Of a stretch of DNA of 64,000 nucleotides, positions 54,533 to 63,214 are shown piece by piece. A program made the translations under genes and the position numbers. The notes under the pieces are model-generated. The model searched no databases. It saw nothing but the letters and a program-made list of their open reading frames with translations, and was not told the origin of the DNA. Source of the stretch: Nonomuraea sp. NEAU-A123 (GTDB taxonomy: Bacteria; Actinomycetota; Actinomycetes; Streptosporangiales; Streptosporangiaceae); the NCBI RefSeq assembly GCF_018603905.1, contig NZ_JAHFZZ010000007.1, forward strand, positions 248,001-312,000. Reading direction: 5' to 3'. The first letter of the stretch is position 1; each line of letters opens with the position of its first letter.

Positions 54533-55705
54533 ATGCCCATCATGCCCGCACCGCTCACCACTCCCGCGGCGGCCACCGTGTTCACCATGGTCCTGACGCA
54601 GGGGCCGGTCTCCCGGGTGGAGATCGCCAGGCGGACGGGGCTGTCGTCCGCCGCCGTCACCAAGGCGGCCCGCCCGTTCATCGAGGCGGGCTATCTGGAA
54701 GAGCTGGAGGCCACCGACCGGCCGGGCCCCGGCGCGGGCCGCCCGGCCAGCCCGCTGGCCATCAAGCCGGACCGGGAGTTCTTCACCGGTGTGAAGATCA
54801 CTGACGACGAGCTCATCGGCGTCGTCACCGACCTGCGCGCCCAGGTGCTCGTCGCCGCGCATCGCCCGCTGACGGCGATCTCGCCCGAGGGTGTGGTGGC
54901 GACGCTGGCCGATCTCGTGGCCGAGCTGCTCGCCGCCGACCCGGCGTACCGGCGGCGGTGTCACGCGCTGGGCCTGGCGGTGTCGGGCGACGTCGACAAG
55001 GCGCACGGCATGGTGCGCTACTCCCCCTTCCTCGGCTGGCGGCAGGTGCCGCTGGCCGAGCTGGCCGCCGAGGCGACGGGCCTGCGGGTCACGGTCGAGA
55101 ACGACGTCAAGTCCCTCACCGTGGCCGAGCAGTGGTTCGGCGAGGGCATCGGCGCGTCGTCGTTCGCCCTGGTCACGGTGGGGGCGGGGATCGGCTGCGG
55201 GCTGGTGGTGAACGATCGGATCGTCGCCGGTTCGCACGGCGTCGCCGGGGAGATCGGGCACATCCCGGTCAGCGGCGAGGCGCCCGAGTGCCACTGCGGG
55301 GGACGCGGCTGCGCCGAGGCGATCGCCGGGACCGCGCCCATCGTCACCGCGGTCCGCGAGGCGCTCGGAGACGCGGAGCTGACCATCGACGCGGCCATCG
55401 ATGCCGCCCACGCGGGCGACGTGGCGGCGCGCGAGGTGTTCGCCAGGGCCGGCAACGCGATCGGGCTGGCCATGGCGGCCATGGCGAACCTGATCGGGCC
55501 CGAGCGCATCATCGTGACCGGTGACGTGCAGGGGCTGGCGGCCTACGACCTGTTCGAGGAGCAGATCAGCCGGTCGTTCGCGAGCCAGGCGTTCGGGGCG
55601 GCGGCCGACTGCCGGATCTTCCTCCGCCCCCGGCCGTTCGAGCAGTGGGCGCGCGGCGCGGCCTCGGTCGCCATCCAGACCTTCTTCACCCTCCAGGAGC
55701 GCTGA
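54533..55705 (+). CDS. ROK family transcriptional regulator
   Basis: A 390-residue ROK protein. A winged helix-turn-helix (MVLTQGPVSRVEIARRTGLSSAAVTKAA, residues 19-46) is followed by a sugar-kinase-like domain with GEIGHIPV and the zinc motif CHCGGRGCAE near residue 250. Such proteins repress sugar genes until a sugar or sugar phosphate binds. Its stop overlaps the start of the GH36-like gene, so the two are cotranscribed. ATG at 54542 is an alternative start. Confidence 0.94.
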   Translation: MPIMPAPLTTPAAATVFTMVLTQGPVSRVEIARRTGLSSAAVTKAARPFIEAGYLEELEATDRPGPGAGRPASPLAIKPDREFFTGVKITDDELIGVVTDLRAQVLVAAHRPLTAISPEGVVATLADLVAELLAADPAYRRRCHALGLAVSGDVDKAHGMVRYSPFLGWRQVPLAELAAEATGLRVTVENDVKSLTVAEQWFGEGIGASSFALVTVGAGIGCGLVVNDRIVAGSHGVAGEIGHIPVSGEAPECHCGGRGCAEAIAGTAPIVTAVREALGDAELTIDAAIDAAHAGDVAAREVFARAGNAIGLAMAAMANLIGPERIIVTGDVQGLAAYDLFEEQISRSFASQAFGAAADCRIFLRPRPFEQWARGAASVAIQTFFTLQER

Positions 55706-57462
55706 TGACCGCGGCGACCGGGATCTGGCAGCCGCACGACCGGGCCCCGGCGGAGACCCGCGAGGTGCGCGTCGTCGTAGGCGGGACGGAGCTGACGGCG
55801 ACGGCCGCGGCCGAGCTCACCTGGACCGTCGCCGAGGACGCCGAGGGCGTCCACGAGGTGCGGATCACGCCCGACCGGCCCACCGCCGTCCGCGTGGCGT
55901 GGCGGGTGCCGTGCGTGGCCGCGACGGCGTTCTGGGCGCCCGACGGCGGCGAGCACAGGGGGCTGCCGCCGTTCTGGCGCAAGCCCCGGGTCGCCGCCCT
56001 GGAGAAGAACGCTCCCGTGGGGTGCCTGGTGGGCGCCGGGGACGTGTCGCTGTGCACGTACGCCGTCGGCGAGGTGGTCAGGCCGGTGCACCTCCGTACC
56101 GGGGTGGTGGAGGAGACCGGGGACTTCGGCTTCTGGGCCGAGCACGACGCAGGCCCCGGCGCCGGCCTGGTGCTGCGGCTGGATCTCACCGGACGGCACT
56201 TCGCCCGCACGCTCGCTGACGTGGCCGCGTGGTGGCGGGGCTCGGTGCGCGACGTTCCCGACGTGGCGCGGATGCCCGCCTACTCGACCTGGTACGCCAT
56301 GCAGCAGCACGTCGACGCCGTGAGCGTGGAACGGCAGGCCGCTCCGGCGGCCGAGCTGGGCTGCGCGGCGATCATCGTGGACGACGGCTGGCACAGCGAC
56401 GACCGCGGGCGCGGCTACGGGCACGTCGGCGAGTGGGAGCCGTCCGCCACGTCTTTTCCCGATATTTCCGGACACGTGGCGGCGGTCAAGCAGGCGGGGC
56501 TCGCCTACCTGCTCTGGTACGCGCTGCCGTTCGTCGGCCGCCACACCGCGCTCTGGGACCGCGTACAGCCGTACTCGCTGGCCTACAAGGAGCACATGAA
56601 CGCGGTCATCGTCGACCCGCGCTACCCGTACATCCGCGAGCTCCTCGCCGGCCACCTGACCCGGGCGGTCCGGGAGTGGGGCATGGACGGCCTGAAGATC
56701 GACTTCATCGACCAGTTCGCCGTGGCGGACCCGCCCGAGCCGGGGCCCGAGGCCGACTGCGCGACGGTCAACGAGGGCGTGCGCAGGCTCCTGGCCCTGC
56801 TCCCCCGGGACTGCCTGGTGGAGCTGCGCCAGCCGTACGTGAGCCCGGGGCTGTGGCCGTACGCGACGATGGTCCGCGCCTCGGACTGCCCGCTCAGCCC
56901 CGCGCACAACCGGCAGCGCACGGTGGACCTGCGCCTGATCGCCGGGCCGCTGGCCGTGCACGCCGACATGCTGATGTGGCATCCGGAGGAGAGCCCCGAG
57001 CGGGTGGCGGCGCAGCTCGTCAACGTGCTGTTCGCGGTCCCGCAGATCTCGGTGGACCTCACCACGCAGACGCCCGCGCAACTGGAGGTGCTGCGGTTCT
57101 GGCTGGGCTTCGTCAAGGAGCACGCCGAGGTGCTGCAGCGCGGCGCGTTCGAGCCGGCCCGGCCCGACCTGGTATACCCGCAGGTCACGGCTCGCTCGGC
57201 GGGCACGGTGATCACGGCCCGCTACGCGCCGCTGCCGGTGGCGGTCCCGGAAGCGGGCACGTTGTGGGTGGCCAACGCCGACGACTCGGCCGACGTGCTG
57301 CTCCAGGCCGGCCACTCCGGTACGGCCCGCGCCAGGGTCCAGACCTGCCGGGGCCGTACGGTGAACGACATGACGCTGGAGCTGTCCCCCGGCATGCACA
57401 CGATCACGGTGCCCACGGGCGGGCTGCTCCGGCTGGACCTGGGCTCAGAGGCCGCCACGTAG
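55705..57462 (+). CDS. GH36-like alpha-galactosidase family hydrolase
   Basis: A 585-residue glycoside hydrolase related to GH36. The TIM barrel includes GCAAIIVDDGWHSDD near residue 220 and DGLKIDFIDQF near 332, whose Asp is the expected nucleophile; RASDCP near 392 would carry the acid/base Asp. No signal peptide is visible, so it probably acts on imported oligosaccharides. ATG at 55705 overlaps the ROK stop. Alpha-galactosidase is the first guess; other alpha-glycosidic substrates are possible. Confidence 0.85.
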   Translation: MTAATGIWQPHDRAPAETREVRVVVGGTELTATAAAELTWTVAEDAEGVHEVRITPDRPTAVRVAWRVPCVAATAFWAPDGGEHRGLPPFWRKPRVAALEKNAPVGCLVGAGDVSLCTYAVGEVVRPVHLRTGVVEETGDFGFWAEHDAGPGAGLVLRLDLTGRHFARTLADVAAWWRGSVRDVPDVARMPAYSTWYAMQQHVDAVSVERQAAPAAELGCAAIIVDDGWHSDDRGRGYGHVGEWEPSATSFPDISGHVAAVKQAGLAYLLWYALPFVGRHTALWDRVQPYSLAYKEHMNAVIVDPRYPYIRELLAGHLTRAVREWGMDGLKIDFIDQFAVADPPEPGPEADCATVNEGVRRLLALLPRDCLVELRQPYVSPGLWPYATMVRASDCPLSPAHNRQRTVDLRLIAGPLAVHADMLMWHPEESPERVAAQLVNVLFAVPQISVDLTTQTPAQLEVLRFWLGFVKEHAEVLQRGAFEPARPDLVYPQVTARSAGTVITARYAPLPVAVPEAGTLWVANADDSADVLLQAGHSGTARARVQTCRGRTVNDMTLELSPGMHTITVPTGGLLRLDLGSEAAT

Positions 57463-57669
57463 CCGGTCGAGGAACTGCGCCTCGTACAGCGAGGGCGGGA
57501 AGAGACCCGGTTGACCGGCGCCCTCGATGTACCCGGCGGGCTGCGGGAAGGGGCCGTCTCCAGTGACCGTGCCCAGGCAGCCGACCAGCCGTGCGAGCGG
57601 CGCCGCCGCCGCGATCGCCAGCGTGCCTCCCGCCACGAGTAATCCGCGCCTGCTGAAGTCGTATGCCAT
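57445..57669 (-). CDS. small protein with Tat signal (possible remnant)
   Basis: A 74-residue protein. DFSRRGLLVAGGTLAIAAAAPLARLVGC has the twin-arginine pattern, a hydrophobic core and a Cys, so it could be a Tat-exported lipoprotein. Only about 45 residues follow (TGDGPFPQPAGYIEGAGQPGLFPP...), with no known domain. It overlaps the 3' end of the GH36-like gene by 18 bases and is followed at 57669 by the lyase gene's 3' side. It may be a truncated secreted enzyme or a true small protein. Confidence 0.6.
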   Translation of the reverse strand: MAYDFSRRGLLVAGGTLAIAAAAPLARLVGCLGTVTGDGPFPQPAGYIEGAGQPGLFPPSLYEAQFLDRLRGGL

Positions 57670-57729
57670 GGCCTGACCCCGTCCTAGGGGTACAGCCCGC
57701 GCCCGGCTGGGGGCGCGGGCCGTGCGGGC

Positions 57730-58947
57730 TCAGCTGATGACGATCTTGTCGAGCTCGGGACCCCTGGCCGTGAGGCTGAAGAACCGGATCGTGTTGACCC
57801 CGGCCACCAGGTCCACCGGCACGGTCGTGGTCGTCACCGTGTCCTTGGTCCCGGTCATCGGCACCTGGATCGAGTCGGCCCCGTTGACGCTGACCGCGAA
57901 CGTCTGCGCGCCGTCCACCAGCGCGTGCACGGTCATCCGCCGGGTGCCGGCGATCTCCGACAGCACGCCCTTGACCACGGCGTAGTCGTAGACGTTGCCG
58001 CCGATGAGGATCACCTTCCGGCCGCCCGAGCAGACCGCGCAGTAGGCGGGCTCGGCCGCGCCCTCCCACACGTTGCCCACCCGCTCGGCCTCATAGGCGC
58101 CCGGGCTCCGGTCCGGCGCCGGCAGCTTGACCGGTGGAGTCGCGGAGCCGAGCTGCCATGCCTTCAGGTCCTTGACCAGCAGGTACGTCTCCTGCAGCCC
58201 GGCGCTCTTGATGCTGCGGTAGATGCCCCACTTGGGGCGGTTGTACTGCTCCTGAGTCCACCACAGGTCGATGTGCTCGACCTTCTGGTCGGCGATCGTC
58301 CGGCGGCCGTCCTCCAGGGTCCAGCGCATGTAGCCGTCGTCGCTCGACTTGAACTCCAGCGTGGTGGTGACCCACTTGTTCTGGATCGGCTCCAGGTCGG
58401 CGGTGGCGAAGTCGTGCGAGGCGTTGTCCGGAAGCGTCCAGTAGCGGGCCGCGATCTTCTGGACTCCCCCGATGACCGGCAGCGAGATCTGCGCGATCGG
58501 GGTGCCGACGTCGGAGTTCTTCAACTGCCAGATGTGGGTGAACGAGGTGGTCGCGTCGAGGGTGTCCGGGATGTACATGCGGTAGCTGATCCGCCAGGTC
58601 TCGTCCTTGCGGATCTCCAGCGGGGCGCCGTCGTGGTCGCGCATGCCGCGTACCTCGTTGCGCATGCGGTCGGAGCCGTCGCGGTCCTCCAGGTGAGCGG
58701 TGAACTTCCAGGCGTCCTTGTCGGTGAAGACGTGCGGCTGGCCCTCGGGGTGGGAGCCGCGCCGGTCGTCCTCCAGCGCCTCGAACGCCTTGACGCCGTC
58801 CTTCCTGACGCTCGGGTCCCAGCGCAGCTCCCAGCGCGGCGGCCGGGCCGTCTGGGACGGGGACGGCGTGGGCGCCGCGGCGGCGGGCGTGGCGGTCGCG
58901 ATCAGGGCGAGCGCGGCGAGCGCGGCCGCCAGGCGAGTGATCTTCAC
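57730..58947 (-). CDS. secreted polysaccharide lyase with C-terminal carbohydrate-binding module
   Basis: A 405-residue secreted protein: Sec signal to about residue 25, a jelly-roll lyase domain resembling the heparin lyase I-like family (RNEVRGMR, WRISYRMYIP, HIWQLK, RPKWGIYRS), a PAP linker, and a CBM6/35-like module from about residue 270 (YEAERVGNVWEGAA...). It should cleave an acidic polysaccharide; the substrate is not defined by sequence. The GTG overlaps the stop of the paralogous lyase upstream (GTGA). Confidence 0.83.
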   Translation of the reverse strand: MKITRLAAALAALALIATATPAAAAPTPSPSQTARPPRWELRWDPSVRKDGVKAFEALEDDRRGSHPEGQPHVFTDKDAWKFTAHLEDRDGSDRMRNEVRGMRDHDGAPLEIRKDETWRISYRMYIPDTLDATTSFTHIWQLKNSDVGTPIAQISLPVIGGVQKIAARYWTLPDNASHDFATADLEPIQNKWVTTTLEFKSSDDGYMRWTLEDGRRTIADQKVEHIDLWWTQEQYNRPKWGIYRSIKSAGLQETYLLVKDLKAWQLGSATPPVKLPAPDRSPGAYEAERVGNVWEGAAEPAYCAVCSGGRKVILIGGNVYDYAVVKGVLSEIAGTRRMTVHALVDGAQTFAVSVNGADSIQVPMTGTKDTVTTTTVPVDLVAGVNTIRFFSLTARGPELDKIVIS

Positions 58948-59750
58948 GGGCGCTCCGCCACGTCGGTCTCGGCCGCGGCGGCCGTCTGCTGGTCGGCTCG
59001 CAGGTTCCTGATCAGCAGGTACGTGTTCTGCAGGCCGGAGCTGTTGATGCTGCGGTAGATGCCCCACTTGGGCCGGAGGTAGTCGGTGTCGGCGCGCCAG
59101 AGGTCGGTGTTGTCGAGGCGCTTGTCGACCAGCGTCGTGGAGCCGTCCTTGAGCGTCCAGCGCAGGTACCCGGTGTCCGAGGCCTTGAACTCGAAGGTGG
59201 TGTCGAGCCATTTGCCCTGGATCGGGGCCAGGTTCGTGGTGCCGACCTCGTGCGTCTGCTCGTCCTCGTCCCAGTAGCGGACGTTGATCTTCGGCGTGCC
59301 GCCCGAGATGGGCAGCGACATCGTGTAGAGGGGCGCGCCGGAGCCGGGCACCTTCATCTGCGCGATGTGGGTGAAGGAGCTGGTCGCGTCGAGCGAGGTC
59401 GGGATGTACAGCTGGTAGGAGATGCGCCAGACCTGGTTCTTCAGGATCTTGATGTACGCGCTGCTGCTCGTGCGCATGCCCTTGACCTCGTTGCGCTGCC
59501 GGTCGTCGCCGTCGCGGTCCTGGGTGTGCATGTCGAAGCGGTAGGCGTCGCCGGAGACGTAGATGTGGGTGACGCCGGGGTGGGAGTCGGAGCGGTCGTC
59601 CTCGATGCCCTCGAAAGCTTGGGCGACCGTCTGGTTGGCCGGGCTCGGGTTCCAGCGCTGCGTCCAGACGGGCGCCGCGGCCGAGGCGGGCGAGGTGGGT
59701 AACACGATGAGGGTGAGGGCGGCGAGGGTGCCGCTCAGGCGCTTGATCAT
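58944..59750 (-). CDS. secreted polysaccharide lyase, single domain
   Basis: A 268-residue secreted lyase, the tandem paralogue of the next gene, without a carbohydrate-binding module. Shared segments are RNEVKGMR, WRISYQLYIP, the W-to-F variant FTHIAQMK, and RPKWGIYRSINSSGLQNTYLLI. Sec signal: MIKRLSGTLAALTLIVLPTSPASA. ATG at 59750 overlaps the GH97 stop by four bases, so the three genes form an operon. Confidence 0.84.
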   Translation of the reverse strand: MIKRLSGTLAALTLIVLPTSPASAAAPVWTQRWNPSPANQTVAQAFEGIEDDRSDSHPGVTHIYVSGDAYRFDMHTQDRDGDDRQRNEVKGMRTSSSAYIKILKNQVWRISYQLYIPTSLDATSSFTHIAQMKVPGSGAPLYTMSLPISGGTPKINVRYWDEDEQTHEVGTTNLAPIQGKWLDTTFEFKASDTGYLRWTLKDGSTTLVDKRLDNTDLWRADTDYLRPKWGIYRSINSSGLQNTYLLIRNLRADQQTAAAAETDVAERP

Positions 59751-61525
59751 GGGGTCTCTCTCCTCAGGTGGAGCGTGAACCCGCCGTTGGGGGATACGGC
59801 GAGGTCGAGCTTGCCCCCGGCGGAGACGGTCGCCGTCTCGGCGAGGAGGCCGTCGTCGGGGGCGTCCCGGTAGATCTCGGCCGCCCACTCCCCCGCGTCC
59901 AGGAAGTCGAGCGGCACGGTGAGCGTGCGCGCCTCGCCCGACACGCCCGCACCGACGTACCATTCGTCGCCGCTCCTCCTGGCCAGCAGGATGTGGTCGG
60001 CGGGGTCGCCGGACAGCAGCCGCGTGTCGTCCCATGCGGTGGGGACGCCGGACAGCAGCCGCAACGCCTCGGGCCTGGCCCGGTAGGACTCGATGCTGTC
60101 GGCGAAGTGCTGGACGCCCGATTCGAAGATCACCGACAGCGCGAGCTCGAATCCGGCGGAGATGGCGCGGACCGCGGTGAACGTGCACGGGGTGAAGTCC
60201 ATCGGGCCCTGCACGTTGCGGGTGAACGCGAGCGACAGGTAGTGCCCGGGCGGATAGAGCGGCGGCTTGCCGGGCTTCGGCTTGATCCACTCGGCGCCCT
60301 TGACCGCCTCCGCGGTCATGAACTGCGGCCAGGTCCGCTCGGTGCCGCGCGGGATCGTGCCGCCGTGGAAGACGACCATGAGCTTCAGCCGGGCGGTGGC
60401 GGCCAGGATGGCGTCGAACCAGCGCATCCGGTCCTGGCCGTCGGACTCGGTGAAGTCGATCTTGACGCCGACGGCGCCCCATTCCTTCCAGAGCGCGAGC
60501 TTCTCGCGGTGTTCCAGCTCGGTGTCGACGTGCTGCCAGTGCGACCAGAGCCAGACGCCGACGTCCCTGGCCGCGGCGTAGGCGATCAGCTCGGGCATCC
60601 ACTCCTTGTTCCATCCGGCGTCGGCCAGCACGTACGGCCAGCCGTGCGCGGCGGCGAAGTCGACCCAGCGCTTCTGCGCCTCCAGGTCCCGTGTGGACGG
60701 CCCGTCGGACCACCACGACCAGGCCGCGGCGCCGGGCCGGATCCACGAGGTGTCGGCCACCGCCGAAGGCGCGGCCAGGCTGGTCACCAGGTCGCTGGCC
60801 ACGATCGTGGCCAGTTCGCCGATGATCATCGTGCGCCACGGCGTGACGAGCGGGCTGGCCGCCGTCACGTACGGGTCGGGCAGGTCGAGCCGGAAGGCGT
60901 GGCCGTCGAAGCGGAGCCGGGTGCCCGCGTAGCCGCTGTCCAGGTTCGACTCGGTGATGAACAGCCAGGTCTCGCCGATCTGGAAGAGCGACGGGTAGCC
61001 GTACAGGATGGGCTCGGCGTCGGCGACCTGGGTGTGCCGGTGGATTTCCTCGTAGTCGCAGCGCCCGTTCTCGTACGGCAGGAGCACCGCCCGAGCCTCC
61101 CCCGGCACCACATACTCCGAAATTTCGTCGATTACGGTCACCGGTCCGGTCCAGGGGACCACGTACCGATAGGCCACGCCGTGGCCGCCGATCCGCACCT
61201 CCAGGTCCAGCCGGTGCGTGCCCTTGGTGAACGACAGCGTCCACTCCCTGGCCGCATAGCGGTGCTCGCGCCGCTTGCCGGTCACCGTGTCATAGGACTC
61301 CGTCACCTGCCGGGACGACAGCCCGTCGAAGGCCAGGCCCGTGCTCAGGTCCTCGTGCGCGGCCCGCAGGCCCAGCCTGGAGGGCCGCACCACCACGCGA
61401 CCGCCGCGCCGCACCTCCAGGGTCGGCTCGCCGTCGGCCGAGAGCGCGACCGCGACTTCCAGGTCTTCATCACTGAGCATCCAACTCGGCACAGGGCCCT
61501 CCAGAGCAGAGATAGGAGGACTCAT
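59747..61525 (-). CDS. glycoside hydrolase family 97
   Basis: A 592-residue GH97 protein. An N-terminal beta-super-sandwich (residues 15-270) precedes the barrel with WSWWSDGPSTRDLEAQKRWVDFAAAHGWPYVLADAGW and GVKIDFTESDGQDRM, then a C-terminal beta domain. GH97 enzymes are alpha-glucosidases or alpha-galactosidases, many calcium-dependent. No signal peptide is obvious. ATG at 61525 is chosen; a TTG two codons earlier is also open. It is the first gene of the GH97-lyase-lyase operon. Confidence 0.9.
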   Translation of the reverse strand: MSPPISALEGPVPSWMLSDEDLEVAVALSADGEPTLEVRRGGRVVVRPSRLGLRAAHEDLSTGLAFDGLSSRQVTESYDTVTGKRREHRYAAREWTLSFTKGTHRLDLEVRIGGHGVAYRYVVPWTGPVTVIDEISEYVVPGEARAVLLPYENGRCDYEEIHRHTQVADAEPILYGYPSLFQIGETWLFITESNLDSGYAGTRLRFDGHAFRLDLPDPYVTAASPLVTPWRTMIIGELATIVASDLVTSLAAPSAVADTSWIRPGAAAWSWWSDGPSTRDLEAQKRWVDFAAAHGWPYVLADAGWNKEWMPELIAYAAARDVGVWLWSHWQHVDTELEHREKLALWKEWGAVGVKIDFTESDGQDRMRWFDAILAATARLKLMVVFHGGTIPRGTERTWPQFMTAEAVKGAEWIKPKPGKPPLYPPGHYLSLAFTRNVQGPMDFTPCTFTAVRAISAGFELALSVIFESGVQHFADSIESYRARPEALRLLSGVPTAWDDTRLLSGDPADHILLARRSGDEWYVGAGVSGEARTLTVPLDFLDAGEWAAEIYRDAPDDGLLAETATVSAGGKLDLAVSPNGGFTLHLRRETP

Positions 61526-61599
61526 CGGCAATCCGCTCGGGCTCGCCGGCTCGGACGAGCGGCGCGCACCGGCCCGCTGAGCTCCTCACAACGTGCCCG

Positions 61600-61628
61600 A
61601 GCCTAGGTTGCAACCGATTGCAATTCAA
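61600..61628 (-). promoter_or_regulatory. GH97 operon promoter with LacI-type operator in the spacer
   Basis: On the minus strand TTGAAT (61628-61623) and TAGGCT (61605-61600) are 17 bases apart. The near-perfect palindrome TTGCAACCGATTGCAA (61608-61623) lies between them, with the central CG typical of LacI-family operators. No LacI gene is present in the window. Confidence 0.7.
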
Positions 61629-61660
61629 TTCTTGACGAAGTTAATTGATAGGTCTACGGT
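61626..61660 (+). promoter_or_regulatory. sugar importer promoter overlapping the ROK operator
   Basis: TTGACG (61632) and TACGGT (61655) are 17 bases apart. The -35 and spacer coincide with CTTGACGAAGTTAATT, the same motif found before the ROK gene. Repression by the ROK protein is predicted. Confidence 0.75.
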
Positions 61661-61666
61661 ACGGCC

Positions 61667-61753
61667 ATGCCCCACGCATCGGATGATGACGGAGCAACAC
61701 ATCGGATCTCTCTCGCCCGGGCAGCGGGCGTCCGGACGTGGCCGTGCCGGTGA
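61667..61753 (+). CDS. possible leaderless 28-codon leader ORF (doubtful)
   Basis: ATG at 61667 lies six bases after the predicted -10 of the importer promoter, at the expected transcription start. It opens a 28-codon frame (MPHASDDDGATHRISLARAAG...) ending 27 bases before the binding-protein ATG. It may be a leader peptide or chance. Confidence 0.25.
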   Translation: MPHASDDDGATHRISLARAAGVRTWPCR

Positions 61754-61780
61754 TCGAGCCCTTCCTCTGAAAGGCCCCCC

Positions 61781-63214
61781 ATGGAGATGAACCGTCGCCA
61801 GATGCTGGCCCTCGCGGTGGCGGCAGCGACCGTGCCCGTGCTGTCCGCCTGCGCGGGCGACACCCGTCAGCAGCGGCAGGCCGCGGCGCCCACGAAGTCC
61901 GGCGTGCCGACGCTGGACCCGAACCGGCCCGGCAACGACACCTGGCCGTTCGCGGAGGCGGAGCAGCTCAACAACTCACTGACGTGGCCGAAGACCGACG
62001 TGGCCGACCCGGCGTCGAAGGTGACGCTGACGGTGGCGATCACCGCGGACGTGATCGCCGAGGTACGCAACGCGCAGTTCGACTTCTTCTTCCACAAGCG
62101 CCACCCGAACATCGAGATCAAGCGCGAGACCTCACCGTTCGACGCCTACCTCACCAAGTACATGACCCAGGCGGCGGGCGGCTCCATGCCCGACGTGATC
62201 TACACGCACTACAGCTGGGCCCAGAACTTCATCGCCAACGACATCTTCCAGCCGCTGGACGAGTACATCGCCAAGACGCCCGAGTTCGACAAGCAGGACC
62301 TGCCGGTGAACGCGCTCGGCTACTACGAGCGGGACGGCAAGCTGTTCGGCCTGCCCACCGATATGGCGCCCAAGCTGCTCTTCTACAACAAGGACATCTT
62401 CGACAAGGCCGGCGAGAAGTACCCCGACGAGTCGTGGACCGTCGAGAAGATGATGGCGGTCGCCAAGAAGCTCACCAGCGGCTCGGGCGCCGAGAAGATC
62501 TACGGTTTCACCCCGATGCTGCTGCCCGAGCCCGACATCACGCCGCGCGCCCTCATGCAGTACGGCGGGCGCTACCTGAACGCCGACGAGTCGGCCTCCC
62601 TCATCTCCCAGCCCGAGGCGCAGAAGGTCATGGGCATGTGGCTCGACCTGCTGAACAAGGACAAGGCCGTACCGAGCCTGGCCGAGCTCAACCAGGTGCT
62701 GGCGAAGGTGGAGCCGTTCAAGGTCGGGCACGCGGCGATGACGATCAACGGCGCGTGGATCCTGACCGAGTTGGCCAAGCAGAAGGCGTTCACGTGGGGC
62801 GCCGCGCCCACGCCGAAGGGCCCGAAGGGCCGCTTCACGCCGGTCATCGGCAGCGCCCTGGCCATGTACGCCAAGTCGCCGCAGAAGGACGCGGCCTGGA
62901 TCTACCTCAACGAGTACCTCTCCTCGACCGGGCAGCAGTTCCGCCGGATCAGCGCCCCGGCCAGGCAGTCGGCCTGGAAGCCGAACGCCGAGGCCCTCGG
63001 CATCCCCCAGGACGTCGTCGAGACCGTCAAGACCGCCATGAAGGAGTACGGCACCGGCGACGGCGTGCTGAAGCTGCCCGCCAACAAGAAGGTCGTCGAG
63101 ACGGCCAAGCCCATCTGGGAGCGGGTCATGATCGGCAAGACCGACCTGGCGAGCGGTCTGAAGGAGATCACCGACAAGATCACGCCGCTGCTGGCCGAGA
63201 ACAAGATCGCATGA
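61781..63214 (+). CDS. sugar ABC transporter substrate-binding lipoprotein
   Basis: A 477-residue family 1 solute-binding protein. The signal MEMNRRQMLALAVAAATVPVLSAC has twin Arg and a lipobox (Cys 24), so Tat export and lipid attachment are likely. Binding-protein features include PDVIYTHYSWAQNFIAND, LPTDMAPKLLFYNKDIFDKAG and the NGAWIL hinge. It is the first gene of an importer with the permease that follows. Ligand: probably oligosaccharides released by the neighbouring enzymes. Confidence 0.94.
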   Translation: MEMNRRQMLALAVAAATVPVLSACAGDTRQQRQAAAPTKSGVPTLDPNRPGNDTWPFAEAEQLNNSLTWPKTDVADPASKVTLTVAITADVIAEVRNAQFDFFFHKRHPNIEIKRETSPFDAYLTKYMTQAAGGSMPDVIYTHYSWAQNFIANDIFQPLDEYIAKTPEFDKQDLPVNALGYYERDGKLFGLPTDMAPKLLFYNKDIFDKAGEKYPDESWTVEKMMAVAKKLTSGSGAEKIYGFTPMLLPEPDITPRALMQYGGRYLNADESASLISQPEAQKVMGMWLDLLNKDKAVPSLAELNQVLAKVEPFKVGHAAMTINGAWILTELAKQKAFTWGAAPTPKGPKGRFTPVIGSALAMYAKSPQKDAAWIYLNEYLSSTGQQFRRISAPARQSAWKPNAEALGIPQDVVETVKTAMKEYGTGDGVLKLPANKKVVETAKPIWERVMIGKTDLASGLKEITDKITPLLAENKIA

